From: an uncultured Clostridia bacterium
GTDB lineage: Bacteria > Bacillota > Clostridia > Christensenellales > Borkfalkiaceae
Length of the DNA stretch: 64,000 bases
NCBI GenBank assembly: GCA_947597925.1
Contig: CANQFA010000001.1
Coordinates: 310,001 to 374,000, forward strand
Direction of reading: 5' to 3'
Part shown: piece after piece, positions 21,182 to 29,748 of the stretch
Position numbering within the stretch: position 1 is the stretch's first letter
How the letters are laid out: every line of letters begins with the position of its first letter
The notes under the pieces: model-generated
Told to the model about the DNA's origin: nothing
The model's database searches: none
What the model saw: the letters and a program-made list of their open reading frames with translations, nothing else
Program-made: the position numbers and the translations under genes

Positions 21182-23359
21182 ATGATGTTTGCGGAGGTCA
21201 TCGTAGATATCGCGCACAGCGATGTCGACAGGATCTATGACTATGCGTGCGGCGAAGACGTCGTGCGCGGCATGCGCGTGGTCGTGCCCTTCGGCAAGGG
21301 CGTGACGACGGGCTTTGTCATGCGCGTCAAGGAAAGGACGGAGCTTGACCCCGCGCGCATCCGCAAGATCCTCCGCTACGAGGAGGAGCTCCCGCCCCTC
21401 ACCGCCGAGTCCCTCTTCCTCGCGGAGAAGATCTCGGCGCGCTACCGTGTGCCCATGGCGCTCACCCTCCGCCTCTTCCTGCCCTCCGAGATGCGCACGG
21501 GCAAGGTCTCCAAGCGCTACGAGACGGTCTATCTCCCCTGCGAGGGGAGGACAGAGGAGGAGATCCCGCCCCGCGCGGTGAAGCAGAGGGCGCTCTTCCG
21601 CCATCTCACCGAAGTGGGGGAGGAGGAGAGCGCGCGCCTTCGGGAGGAGTACGGCTCCGCCGTCAAGGCGCTCTCGGATGCGGGCTTTCTCCGCGCCGAA
21701 AAGAGGCGGGTCTTCCGCGACCCCTACCGCGGGGCATCGGCAGAAAGTACTCCCAAAAAACTCACCCCATCCCAACAAAACGCCGTCGACACGGTCAAAA
21801 ATACGGACAAGACGGTGACCCTCCTCCACGGGGTCACGGGGAGCGGAAAGACGGAGGTCTACCTCTCCCTCATTGCCGACACGCTGAAGGCGGACAAGAC
21901 GGCCATCTTCCTCGTGCCCGAGATCTCCCTGACGCCGCAGATGCTCTCCCAGCTCCGTGCCCGCTTCGGGAGCGCCGTCGCCATTCTGCACAGCGGCCTC
22001 TCCGCGGGGGAGCGCTATGACGAGTGGCTGCGTCTCCGCGAGGGGGAGGCGAAGATCGCCGTCGGCGCCCGCTCGGCCGTCTTTGCGCCCGTCGAGAGGG
22101 TGGGCCTTCTCGTCATCGACGAGGAGCACGACGGCAGCTATTCCTCGGAGACGGCTCCCCGCTACGAGACCTTCGGCATCGCCCTGATGCGCGCCCGCTA
22201 CAACGGGTGCAAACTGGTCCTCGGCAGCGCCACGCCCTCGGTGGAGACCTATCGCCGCGCCGTGATGGGAGAATTCGAACTCGTAAAACTTCCCGAGAGG
22301 ATCAATGCCCGACCCATGCCCGAGGTGAAGCTCGTCGATATGCGCCGCGAGGTGAGGCGGGGCAATGCCTCTCCCTTCTCCGAACTTCTCTCGGAAAGGC
22401 TCGGAGAATGCCTGAAAAAGGGCAATCAGGCCATCCTCTTTCTCAACCGCAGGGGATATGCGAAGACGGTCATCTGCCGCGACTGCGGCTATGTCGCGAA
22501 GTGTACCCAATGCGACGTCGCCCTCACCTATCACAGCGACGAGGGCGCCCTCAAGTGCCACTACTGCGGGTCGAACTATCGCATGCCCCCCGCCTGTCCC
22601 GCATGCGGCGGCAGGCATCTCGGCTATGAGGGCGTGGGGACGCAGCGCATCGTGCTCGACCTCAAGAAGCGCTTTCCCGCCGCGCGCATCCTCCGCATGG
22701 ATGTGGACACGACGAGCGGGAAGGAGGGGCACTACCGCATTCTGAAGCAATTTGCCTCCCACGAGGCAGATATCCTCGTCGGGACGCAGATGGTCGCCAA
22801 GGGACACGACTTTCCCTCCGTGACCCTCGTGGGTATCCTCGATGCGGACATGAGCCTGCACTTTGCCGACTATCGGAGCGGCGAGAGGACCTTTCAGCTC
22901 GTCACGCAGGTCGCGGGAAGGAGCGGGCGCGCACAGGAGCCCGGGGAAGTCGTGCTCCAGACCTATGACCCCGAAAACGCCATTCTGCGCTCGGCGGCGG
23001 CCTATGACTACGAGGGCTTCTATGCCCGCGAGATCTCCATGCGCGAGGCCATGCTCTTCCCGCCCTTTGCGAAGATCGTGCGCGTCATGGTCACGGGGGA
23101 GGAGGAGGGCGCGGCCGTGGAGGTCCTGCGCGGGGTCTATACCGCCCTCAAGGAGCTCTACGACGCCCATCCCGAAGAATTTCTCTTCTTCAACCGCATG
23201 CATTCGCCCATCAAGCGCATCCGCGGCAAATACCGCTATCAGGTCCTCATGCGCCTCCTCGGCGGCGGCATGCTGAAGGAGATCTACCGCATCGCATCCG
23301 AGGTGCGGGAGCGGGACGTCCTCGTCTATGTGGAGGAGGACCCCGCCAACCTGAGCTGA
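21182..23359 (+). CDS. priA: primosomal protein N' (replication restart helicase)
   Basis: LLHGVTGSGKTEVYLSLI, DEEHDGSY, CRDCGY...CTQCDVALTYH...CHYCGS Zn ribbon. Confidence 0.95.
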   Translation: MMFAEVIVDIAHSDVDRIYDYACGEDVVRGMRVVVPFGKGVTTGFVMRVKERTELDPARIRKILRYEEELPPLTAESLFLAEKISARYRVPMALTLRLFLPSEMRTGKVSKRYETVYLPCEGRTEEEIPPRAVKQRALFRHLTEVGEEESARLREEYGSAVKALSDAGFLRAEKRRVFRDPYRGASAESTPKKLTPSQQNAVDTVKNTDKTVTLLHGVTGSGKTEVYLSLIADTLKADKTAIFLVPEISLTPQMLSQLRARFGSAVAILHSGLSAGERYDEWLRLREGEAKIAVGARSAVFAPVERVGLLVIDEEHDGSYSSETAPRYETFGIALMRARYNGCKLVLGSATPSVETYRRAVMGEFELVKLPERINARPMPEVKLVDMRREVRRGNASPFSELLSERLGECLKKGNQAILFLNRRGYAKTVICRDCGYVAKCTQCDVALTYHSDEGALKCHYCGSNYRMPPACPACGGRHLGYEGVGTQRIVLDLKKRFPAARILRMDVDTTSGKEGHYRILKQFASHEADILVGTQMVAKGHDFPSVTLVGILDADMSLHFADYRSGERTFQLVTQVAGRSGRAQEPGEVVLQTYDPENAILRSAAAYDYEGFYAREISMREAMLFPPFAKIVRVMVTGEEEGAAVEVLRGVYTALKELYDAHPEEFLFFNRMHSPIKRIRGKYRYQVLMRLLGGGMLKEIYRIASEVRERDVLVYVEEDPANLS

Positions 23360-23383
23360 CAGCAAAGAACGTGAGGTGATATT

Positions 23384-23836
23384 ATGATCCGTGAAATCGT
23401 ACAGATCGGAGATCCCGTGCTCCGCAAGGTGGCACAGCCCGTGCAGAACTTCGACGAGGAGCTCGCCGCTCTCCTCGACGACATGAAGGAGACGCTCATA
23501 GCGGCCGAGGGCGCGGGACTTGCCGCGCCGCAGGTGGGGGTCTCTCTCCGCGTCGTCTGCGTGCTCGTGGAGGAGGGATATTTCGAGTTCGTCAATCCCA
23601 TCTTCGTCTGGCAGAAGGGAGAGCAGACGGGCCCCGAGGGGTGCCTCTCCGTCCGCGGGAAGTCGGGCATCGTGACCCGCCCCTCCAAGGTAAAGCTCCT
23701 CTTCTATGACCGCAAGGGGGAGCGCTATTCCCTCGTCGCACGGGACTTCTTCGCCCGTGCCGTCTGCCATGAGCTCGACCACCTCGACGGCATCCTCTAC
23801 ACCGACAAGGCGACCGATGTCCGCGCGGAGGACTGA
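23384..23836 (+). CDS. def: peptide deformylase
   Basis: GAGLAAPQVG, GPEGCLSVRG, VCHELDHLDGILY motifs. Confidence 0.95.
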   Translation: MIREIVQIGDPVLRKVAQPVQNFDEELAALLDDMKETLIAAEGAGLAAPQVGVSLRVVCVLVEEGYFEFVNPIFVWQKGEQTGPEGCLSVRGKSGIVTRPSKVKLLFYDRKGERYSLVARDFFARAVCHELDHLDGILYTDKATDVRAED

Positions 23837-23855
23837 GCCCAAAAAGGAGCAAGTC

Positions 23856-24779
23856 ATGAAAATCGTCTTTGCGGGAACGCCCCTCTTTGCCACCCTGCCC
23901 CTCGCCGCGATCGCGGACGCGGGCTATGAAGTGGCCGCCGTCCTCACCCAGCCCGACAGGCCGCAGGGGAGAAAGGGCATCCTCACGCCCTCCCCCGTCA
24001 AGGAAGAGGCGCTCTCCCGCGGCCTTCCCATCTTGCAACCCGAACGTCTGAAGTCGGACATGGGTGCCCTCGAAGAGGTCGGAGCCGACCTCATGGTCAC
24101 ATGTGCATATGGGCAGATCCTCACGCAGGAGGTTTTGGACCTCTTCCCGATGGGCGTGTGGAATCTCCACGCCTCCCTCCTTCCCGCCTACCGCGGTGCG
24201 GCGCCCATTGCCCGCGCCCTCATCGACGGATGCCGCGAGACGGGGGTCACCGTCATGAAGACGGAGCGCGGGCTCGACACGGGGGACATGCTGCTGAGGG
24301 CGAAGACGCCCATCTACGACTCGGATACCTGCGGCACGCTCGGGGAGCGGCTCTCGCGCATCTCCGCGGAGCTCATCGTCGAGGCACTCGGCATGATAGA
24401 GCGGGGGAATATTTCCCTCGAAAGGCAGGGGGAGGGCTTCACCTGCAAGAAGGTGAGCCGCACCGAGGTGGACTTCACGCGGACGGCGCGCGAGGTCTCC
24501 TGCCTCATCCGCGGCCTCTCGCCCGCGCCCTTTGCCTATGCGCGCATCGGGGGGCTCGTCCTCAATTTCTGGTTCGCGGAGGAAGTGCCCTGCGAGGAAG
24601 AGGTCCCCGCGGGCACGGTGGTCTCCGCTTCGCCGCGGGAGGGACTTCTCGTGAAGTGCGGCGAGGGCGCCGTCAGGATCACGGAACTGCAGCCCGCGGG
24701 CGGGAGGAGGATGTCCGCACGCGACTTTCTGAACGGAAAAAAAGTACAAAAGGGGATGCACTTTGAATATCTTTCTTGA
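23856..24779 (+). CDS. fmt: methionyl-tRNA formyltransferase
   Basis: MKIVFAGTPLFA, VLTQPDRPQGRK, NLHASLLPAYRGAAPI. Confidence 0.95.
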   Translation: MKIVFAGTPLFATLPLAAIADAGYEVAAVLTQPDRPQGRKGILTPSPVKEEALSRGLPILQPERLKSDMGALEEVGADLMVTCAYGQILTQEVLDLFPMGVWNLHASLLPAYRGAAPIARALIDGCRETGVTVMKTERGLDTGDMLLRAKTPIYDSDTCGTLGERLSRISAELIVEALGMIERGNISLERQGEGFTCKKVSRTEVDFTRTAREVSCLIRGLSPAPFAYARIGGLVLNFWFAEEVPCEEEVPAGTVVSASPREGLLVKCGEGAVRITELQPAGGRRMSARDFLNGKKVQKGMHFEYLS

Positions 24780-25980
24780 GCCGTATCGCATCCTGAAGAG
24801 GGTGCTCGGCGAAGGGGCCTTCCTGAAGATCGCCCTCTCCGAAATTCGGGAAAAGGAACACGGACGGAGCGTGAAGATCATCTATGGCGTCCTCGAGCAC
24901 TACGGGGAGATCGGGCGCGCCATCTCCTCCGCCGTCCAAAAATGGCCGCAGTTTTCGGTGGAGCTCATCTTCCGCATCGCCATTTTCAGCATGGACTTCA
25001 TGGACATGCCCCGCCCCATTGCGGTCAACGAGGCGGTCAACCTCACGAAGGCGCTCAAGATGGACAGGCTGGCGCCCTTCGTCAACGCCGTGCTCCGTAC
25101 CTACGATCCCGCTAAGGTGCGCCTGCCCGAGGGCGAGGCGGGACTGTGCCTCAGGAGCAACTTTCCCCTCTTTGCGGTCAGGGAGATGATGGGGCAATAC
25201 GGCGAGCGGGCAGACGCCATCCTCACGACGCGCTCAAAGGGGCTCACCGTCCGCTTCGTGCGGGGGGAAGAGGACTACCTCGACCGTCCCCATCTCGACA
25301 CGCCCTTTGCGGGGGTCTATGTCTTCGAGCATTTCCGCAGGGACGGGCGTTTCTTTTCGGGCGACTATACCTTCCAGTCGGTGGGCTCCGTCGCCGTGTG
25401 CAGTGTCGTGGAGCCCTGCGAGCGCCTCCTCGATGCCTGCGCCGCACCCGGGGGGAAGAGCGTCCTCCTCGCCTCGAAGTGCAAAAAGGTAGTCGCCTGC
25501 GAACTGCACCCGCACCGAACGAACCTCATCGGGCAGTATTTTGCAAGGATGGGGGTGGAAAACGGCGAGGTGCTCCGTGCCGACTCCACCGTCTTCCGTC
25601 CCGAGTTCGAGGAGGCCTTTGACGGGGTGCTCTGCGATGTCCCCTGCTCGGGCTTCGGCACGGCATCGGAAAATCCCGACATCCCGCTCATGAAGGACGA
25701 GGACTATGTAAATGCCCTCATCCCCGTCCAGCGCGCCATCCTCAAAAATTGCGCCCGCTATGTAAAGAAGGGCGGCTGCCTGTACTACGCCACCTGCTCC
25801 ATCCTGCAGCGCGAAAACGACGACGCCGTGGCGGAACTTCTCGAGGAAAACCCCGACTTCGAGCCGCAGGAGATCTCCTGCCCTCTCTCCAATGAAAGGA
25901 CGGAGTTCGGGCTCCAATTTCTCCCCGATACCGCCTTCGGTGCGGGTTTTTATGTCGCCAAACTTCGGAGGAAGGCGTGA
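24763..25980 (+). CDS. rsmB: 16S rRNA m5C methyltransferase, RsmB/Sun-like (TTG start)
   Basis: NusB-like N-terminus plus LDACAAPGGKSVLLA, CDVPCSGFGT, YATCSILQREND. Confidence 0.88.
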   Translation: MNIFLEPYRILKRVLGEGAFLKIALSEIREKEHGRSVKIIYGVLEHYGEIGRAISSAVQKWPQFSVELIFRIAIFSMDFMDMPRPIAVNEAVNLTKALKMDRLAPFVNAVLRTYDPAKVRLPEGEAGLCLRSNFPLFAVREMMGQYGERADAILTTRSKGLTVRFVRGEEDYLDRPHLDTPFAGVYVFEHFRRDGRFFSGDYTFQSVGSVAVCSVVEPCERLLDACAAPGGKSVLLASKCKKVVACELHPHRTNLIGQYFARMGVENGEVLRADSTVFRPEFEEAFDGVLCDVPCSGFGTASENPDIPLMKDEDYVNALIPVQRAILKNCARYVKKGGCLYYATCSILQRENDDAVAELLEENPDFEPQEISCPLSNERTEFGLQFLPDTAFGAGFYVAKLRRKA

Positions 25981-27011
25981 AGAAGGTCCTGCTCGATCTG
26001 AGCTATGCGGAGCTTGCCGCACTCACGGAGTCGCTCGGCGAGAGGGCATACCGCGCCCGCCAGCTCTACGAGGGCCTCATGCAGGGCAAGAAGCTCTCCG
26101 CCATCCCCATCCCATATGCCATGCGGGAGCGCCTCCTCGAGGAATATGAAGAGGAGCCCGTCGCCATCCGCGAGGTCTTTACGTCGAAGGACGGCACGCA
26201 GAAGTTTCTCTTCGAACTTGCGGACGGCAACCTCATCGAGGGCGTGCTCATGTCCTATCACTATGGGAAGACGCAGTGCGTCTCCACGCAGGTGGGCTGC
26301 AGGATGGGGTGCAAATTCTGCGCGTCGACCCTTGGCGGGCGGGTGCGCGACCTCACGGCGGGGGAGATCCTCGGCCAGATCCTTGCGGTCAACCGAAGGG
26401 AGGGCGGCACCCTCAGAGAGCGCGCCGTCGGCAACGTCGTCCTCATGGGCAGCGGCGAGCCCTTTGACAACTATGAAAATGTCGTGCGCTTTCTCCGCAA
26501 CCTCTCCGCGGAGGGGGGCATCTGCATCAGCCCGCGCAACGTGAGCCTCTCGACCTGCGGCCTCGTCCCCGAGATGAAGCGGTTTGCGGACGAGGGCATC
26601 CCCCTCAACCTCACCGTCTCCCTGCACGCCGTGACCGACGAGGAGAGGCGGCGCACCATGCCCATCGCAAACAGGTATTCCATCGCCGAAATCTTGGAGG
26701 CGTGCAATAAATATTTTGAGAAGACGGGGCGGCGGTACATCTTCGAATATTCGCTTATCGAGGGAGAGAACGCGGACATGGTACACGCGGAAAAGCTCGC
26801 AGCTCTCCTGAAGGGGCGTCCCTGCCATGTCAATCTCATCCGCCTCAACGAGGTGAAGGAGAGAAACCTGCAGGGGACGGACGAGAAGACCGCACAGAAA
26901 TTTCTGGAGAGGCTGACGGAGCTCGGCATCTCGGCGACCCTCCGCCGCAGCATGGGGAGCGATATCGGCGGCGCCTGCGGCCAGCTCCGCGCGAAGTACA
27001 TCGGCAAATAG
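25977..27011 (+). CDS. rlmN: 23S rRNA (adenine2503-C2)-methyltransferase
   Basis: GCRMGCKFCAST radical SAM motif; VVLMGSGEPFDNYENV; SLHA. Confidence 0.95.
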   Translation: MKKVLLDLSYAELAALTESLGERAYRARQLYEGLMQGKKLSAIPIPYAMRERLLEEYEEEPVAIREVFTSKDGTQKFLFELADGNLIEGVLMSYHYGKTQCVSTQVGCRMGCKFCASTLGGRVRDLTAGEILGQILAVNRREGGTLRERAVGNVVLMGSGEPFDNYENVVRFLRNLSAEGGICISPRNVSLSTCGLVPEMKRFADEGIPLNLTVSLHAVTDEERRRTMPIANRYSIAEILEACNKYFEKTGRRYIFEYSLIEGENADMVHAEKLAALLKGRPCHVNLIRLNEVKERNLQGTDEKTAQKFLERLTELGISATLRRSMGSDIGGACGQLRAKYIGK

Positions 27012-27070
27012 CCCTTGCGTCATTTGAGATGATGGAACGGGAAGGCCTGTCCCGACGGGCATTATAAAAT

Positions 27071-27095
27071 GTCATTCTGAGCCTGTCGAAGAATC
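27071..27095 (+). repeat. GTCATTCTGAGCcTGTCGAAGAATC interspersed repeat
   Basis: imperfect palindrome; second copy inverted at 29563-29587. Confidence 0.8.
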
Positions 27096-27151
27096 GCCTT
27101 AGCCTTGCGTCATTTCAAGGAGCGACCCTATTCGGAAAAAAGGAGGAAGTC

Positions 27152-27799
27152 ATGCATATCAAGATCGCGCCATCCATATTGGCGAGTGACTTTGCGCACT
27201 TCGGGGAGACCGTGCGCCTCTTGGAGGAGCGCGGCGCCGACCTCATCCACTGCGACGTGATGGACGGAAATTTCGTGCCGCCCATCACCTTCGGCGCGCA
27301 GGCGGTGGCGGCCATGCGTCCGCACACCCGTCTCCCGCTCGACTGTCACCTCATGGTCCTCCATCCCGAGACCCATGTCGAGGACTTCGCGAGGGCGGGC
27401 GCCGACCTCATCACCGTGCATGCGGAGGCATGCGACCTAAAAGAGCTCTTTGCCCTCATCGGAAAGTACGGCATCAAAAAGGGCGCCGTCATCAACCCCG
27501 AGACGGAGGCAGAGGCCCTCTTCGATGTCGCAGAGGAAGCCGACCTCCTCCTCGTCATGAGCGTGCACCCCGGCTGGGGCGGGCAGAAGTTCATTCCTTC
27601 CTCCCTCAAAAAAATAGAGGCCCTGCGCGAGCACTGCATCAAGATAGGGCGGCCCGACCTCGACATCGAGGTGGACGGCGGGATCAACGAGGAGACGGCG
27701 AAGGAGGTCATTGCGGCGGGCGCCAATGTCATCGTGGCGGGCAGCGCCGTCTTCCGCTCGAGCGACATGGCGGGGACCATTTCGAGGCTGCGCGGATGA
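27152..27799 (+). CDS. rpe: ribulose-phosphate 3-epimerase
   Basis: KIAPSILASDFAHFGE, HCDVMDGNFVPPITFG, VHPGWGGQKFI. Confidence 0.95.
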   Translation: MHIKIAPSILASDFAHFGETVRLLEERGADLIHCDVMDGNFVPPITFGAQAVAAMRPHTRLPLDCHLMVLHPETHVEDFARAGADLITVHAEACDLKELFALIGKYGIKKGAVINPETEAEALFDVAEEADLLLVMSVHPGWGGQKFIPSSLKKIEALREHCIKIGRPDLDIEVDGGINEETAKEVIAAGANVIVAGSAVFRSSDMAGTISRLRG

Positions 27800-28413
27800 A
27801 AGAGCGGATCCTCATCCTCCTCAACGGAGAGCCCTATGCGGGCGAGATCTCCGCGGAGGACGCCTATGTCCTCTGCTGCGACGGCGCCTACTTATGGGCA
27901 AAGGGAAGGGTGCGCATCGATGAAAATATCGGCGACTTCGACTCCCTCTCCGAGACGCCCGTGCCCGCGCCCCGCGAGGTCTTTCCCTCGGAGAAAAATG
28001 AGACGGACGGCGAGCTTGCCTTACAGCGTGCCTTGGACATGGGTGCCACGGAGATCGTCATCTATGGCGGCGGCGGGGGACGGGAGGACCACTTCCTCGG
28101 CAATCTCCACCTCCTCTACAGGGCGAATGCTGCGGGGGCGCATGCCGTGCTCAGGACAAACGGCGCCGACATCTTCCTCCGCGGCGAGGGAAATTGCGGA
28201 TTTTCCTGCAAGAAGGGGCAGACGGTCTCCCTGTTGCCTTTCGGCGGCGACGCGCATATCATGATGATGTGGGGACTCAAGTATGCGGAGCGCGATGTGT
28301 GGCTCCGCTACGGCTCCACGCGCGGCATCTCCAACCTCACGACGGGCGAGGACTTTTCGTTTGCGGTGGGGGAGGGGTCCGTGCTCGTCATCATCAGCGA
28401 GGAGGGAAGATGA
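27796..28413 (+). CDS. thiN: thiamine pyrophosphokinase
   Basis: CDGAYLW, IGDFDSLSE, GGGGGREDHFLGNLHLL; overlaps rpe stop. Confidence 0.9.
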   Translation: MKERILILLNGEPYAGEISAEDAYVLCCDGAYLWAKGRVRIDENIGDFDSLSETPVPAPREVFPSEKNETDGELALQRALDMGATEIVIYGGGGGREDHFLGNLHLLYRANAAGAHAVLRTNGADIFLRGEGNCGFSCKKGQTVSLLPFGGDAHIMMMWGLKYAERDVWLRYGSTRGISNLTTGEDFSFAVGEGSVLVIISEEGR

Positions 28414-28471
28414 TCGTCTGTTTCAGGCTCCCGCGCATCGTCGGGCGCATCGTTCGCATCTTTTACAGGGG

Positions 28472-29401
28472 ATGAACTATCTCGATCTGCACGCAGACAC
28501 TCTCACGAAAGAGGAGGGTGTCTTTCATATTACGGAGGAGGCGCTCCTCGCGGGCGGATGCGCCCTGCAGTGCTTCGCGGCCTTTGTCGACCCGAGGAAG
28601 GGGGAGGGCTTTTCGCGCGCCTCGGAGCTTGCGGACGCCTACGACAAGATGTGCCGAAGCGGACAATTTTGCCCCTTTCCCGAGGGGATGGGAGAGAAGA
28701 TCTGTACCCTTCTCACCGTGGAGGGAGGGGAGGCGCTCGGCGGAAAACTCGAAAATCTCGGGCGGCTCTATGCCCGCGGCGTGCGCATGCTCACCCTCAC
28801 GTGGAACCTGCCCAATGCGCTCGGCTTTCCCAATTTTATGAATTACGGAGGGGTCCATGGCAAACATGGTGCCCTCCTTTCCCGTGAGACGGAGCGCGGG
28901 CTCACGCCCTTTGGACGGGAATGCGTCCTCCGCATGGCCGAGCTCGGAATGATCGTCGATGTCTCCCACGGAAGCGACAAGCTCCTCCTCGAGACCGCGG
29001 AGCTTCTGAAGGGGACGCCCTTCGTCGCGAGCCACTCCTGCGCGGCGTCTGTCCATGCCCACCCGCGCAACCTGACCGACGGCGGCATCCGTGCGATCGC
29101 GGAGAGCGGCGGGGTCATAGGGCTGTGCTTCTGCGTCTCCTTCCTCTCGGACGACGGGTCGGAAGAGGGACAGCGGGCGGCCCTCCTCGCCCACGCGGAG
29201 CATATCCTGAGGACGGGCGGGGAAGACGTGCTCGCCATCGGGAGCGATTTCGACGGTATGCCGCAAAGCCCCTACATGCGGACGGCCGCCGACATGCCCC
29301 GCCTCCTCGGGGAATTTTCCCGCGCCTTCGGCAGCCGCATCGCCGAGAAGATCGCCTATGAGAATGCTTTGCGGGTTCTGGAAGATGTCTTGCTTCCCTG
29401 A
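28472..29401 (+). CDS. membrane dipeptidase (peptidase M19 family)
   Basis: DLHADTL, LTLTWNLPNALG, IVDVSHGSDKL, PFVASHS, IGSDFDG. Confidence 0.88.
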   Translation: MNYLDLHADTLTKEEGVFHITEEALLAGGCALQCFAAFVDPRKGEGFSRASELADAYDKMCRSGQFCPFPEGMGEKICTLLTVEGGEALGGKLENLGRLYARGVRMLTLTWNLPNALGFPNFMNYGGVHGKHGALLSRETERGLTPFGRECVLRMAELGMIVDVSHGSDKLLLETAELLKGTPFVASHSCAASVHAHPRNLTDGGIRAIAESGGVIGLCFCVSFLSDDGSEEGQRAALLAHAEHILRTGGEDVLAIGSDFDGMPQSPYMRTAADMPRLLGEFSRAFGSRIAEKIAYENALRVLEDVLLP

Positions 29402-29562
29402 CTTTCGTCATGGGGCGAAATGACGTGGAGGAGAAGACGAAAGCGTTCCGATAATGTCATGTTGCCCCGCGCGAGGCTTCTACTAAAGGACTAAGCGCGG
29501 CACGAGGAGCGCAGCGACGAAGTAGCGTAGTCGAAACATCGCATTCGTCTTAAGACTGCGGC

Positions 29563-29587
29563 GATTCTTCGACAAGCTCGGAATGAC
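29563..29587 (-). repeat. inverted copy of the GTCATTCnGAGC..GTCGAAGAATC repeat
   Basis: GATTCTTCGACAAGCTCGGAATGAC; reverse complement matches 27071-27095 with two mismatches. Confidence 0.8.
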
Positions 29588-29748
29588 ATGATAAAACGCC
29601 GCGTCGTGACATTATGCGTCTTGGCACGAACGGCAAGGTGTTTAATACGTCATTCCGCCAGACCGTACCCATTACGTCATTTCGGCGGAGAGAAAAATAA
29701 AAAAACGGGAAGGGCGGAGGCACTTCCCGTTATATCGTATCGGAGGGG

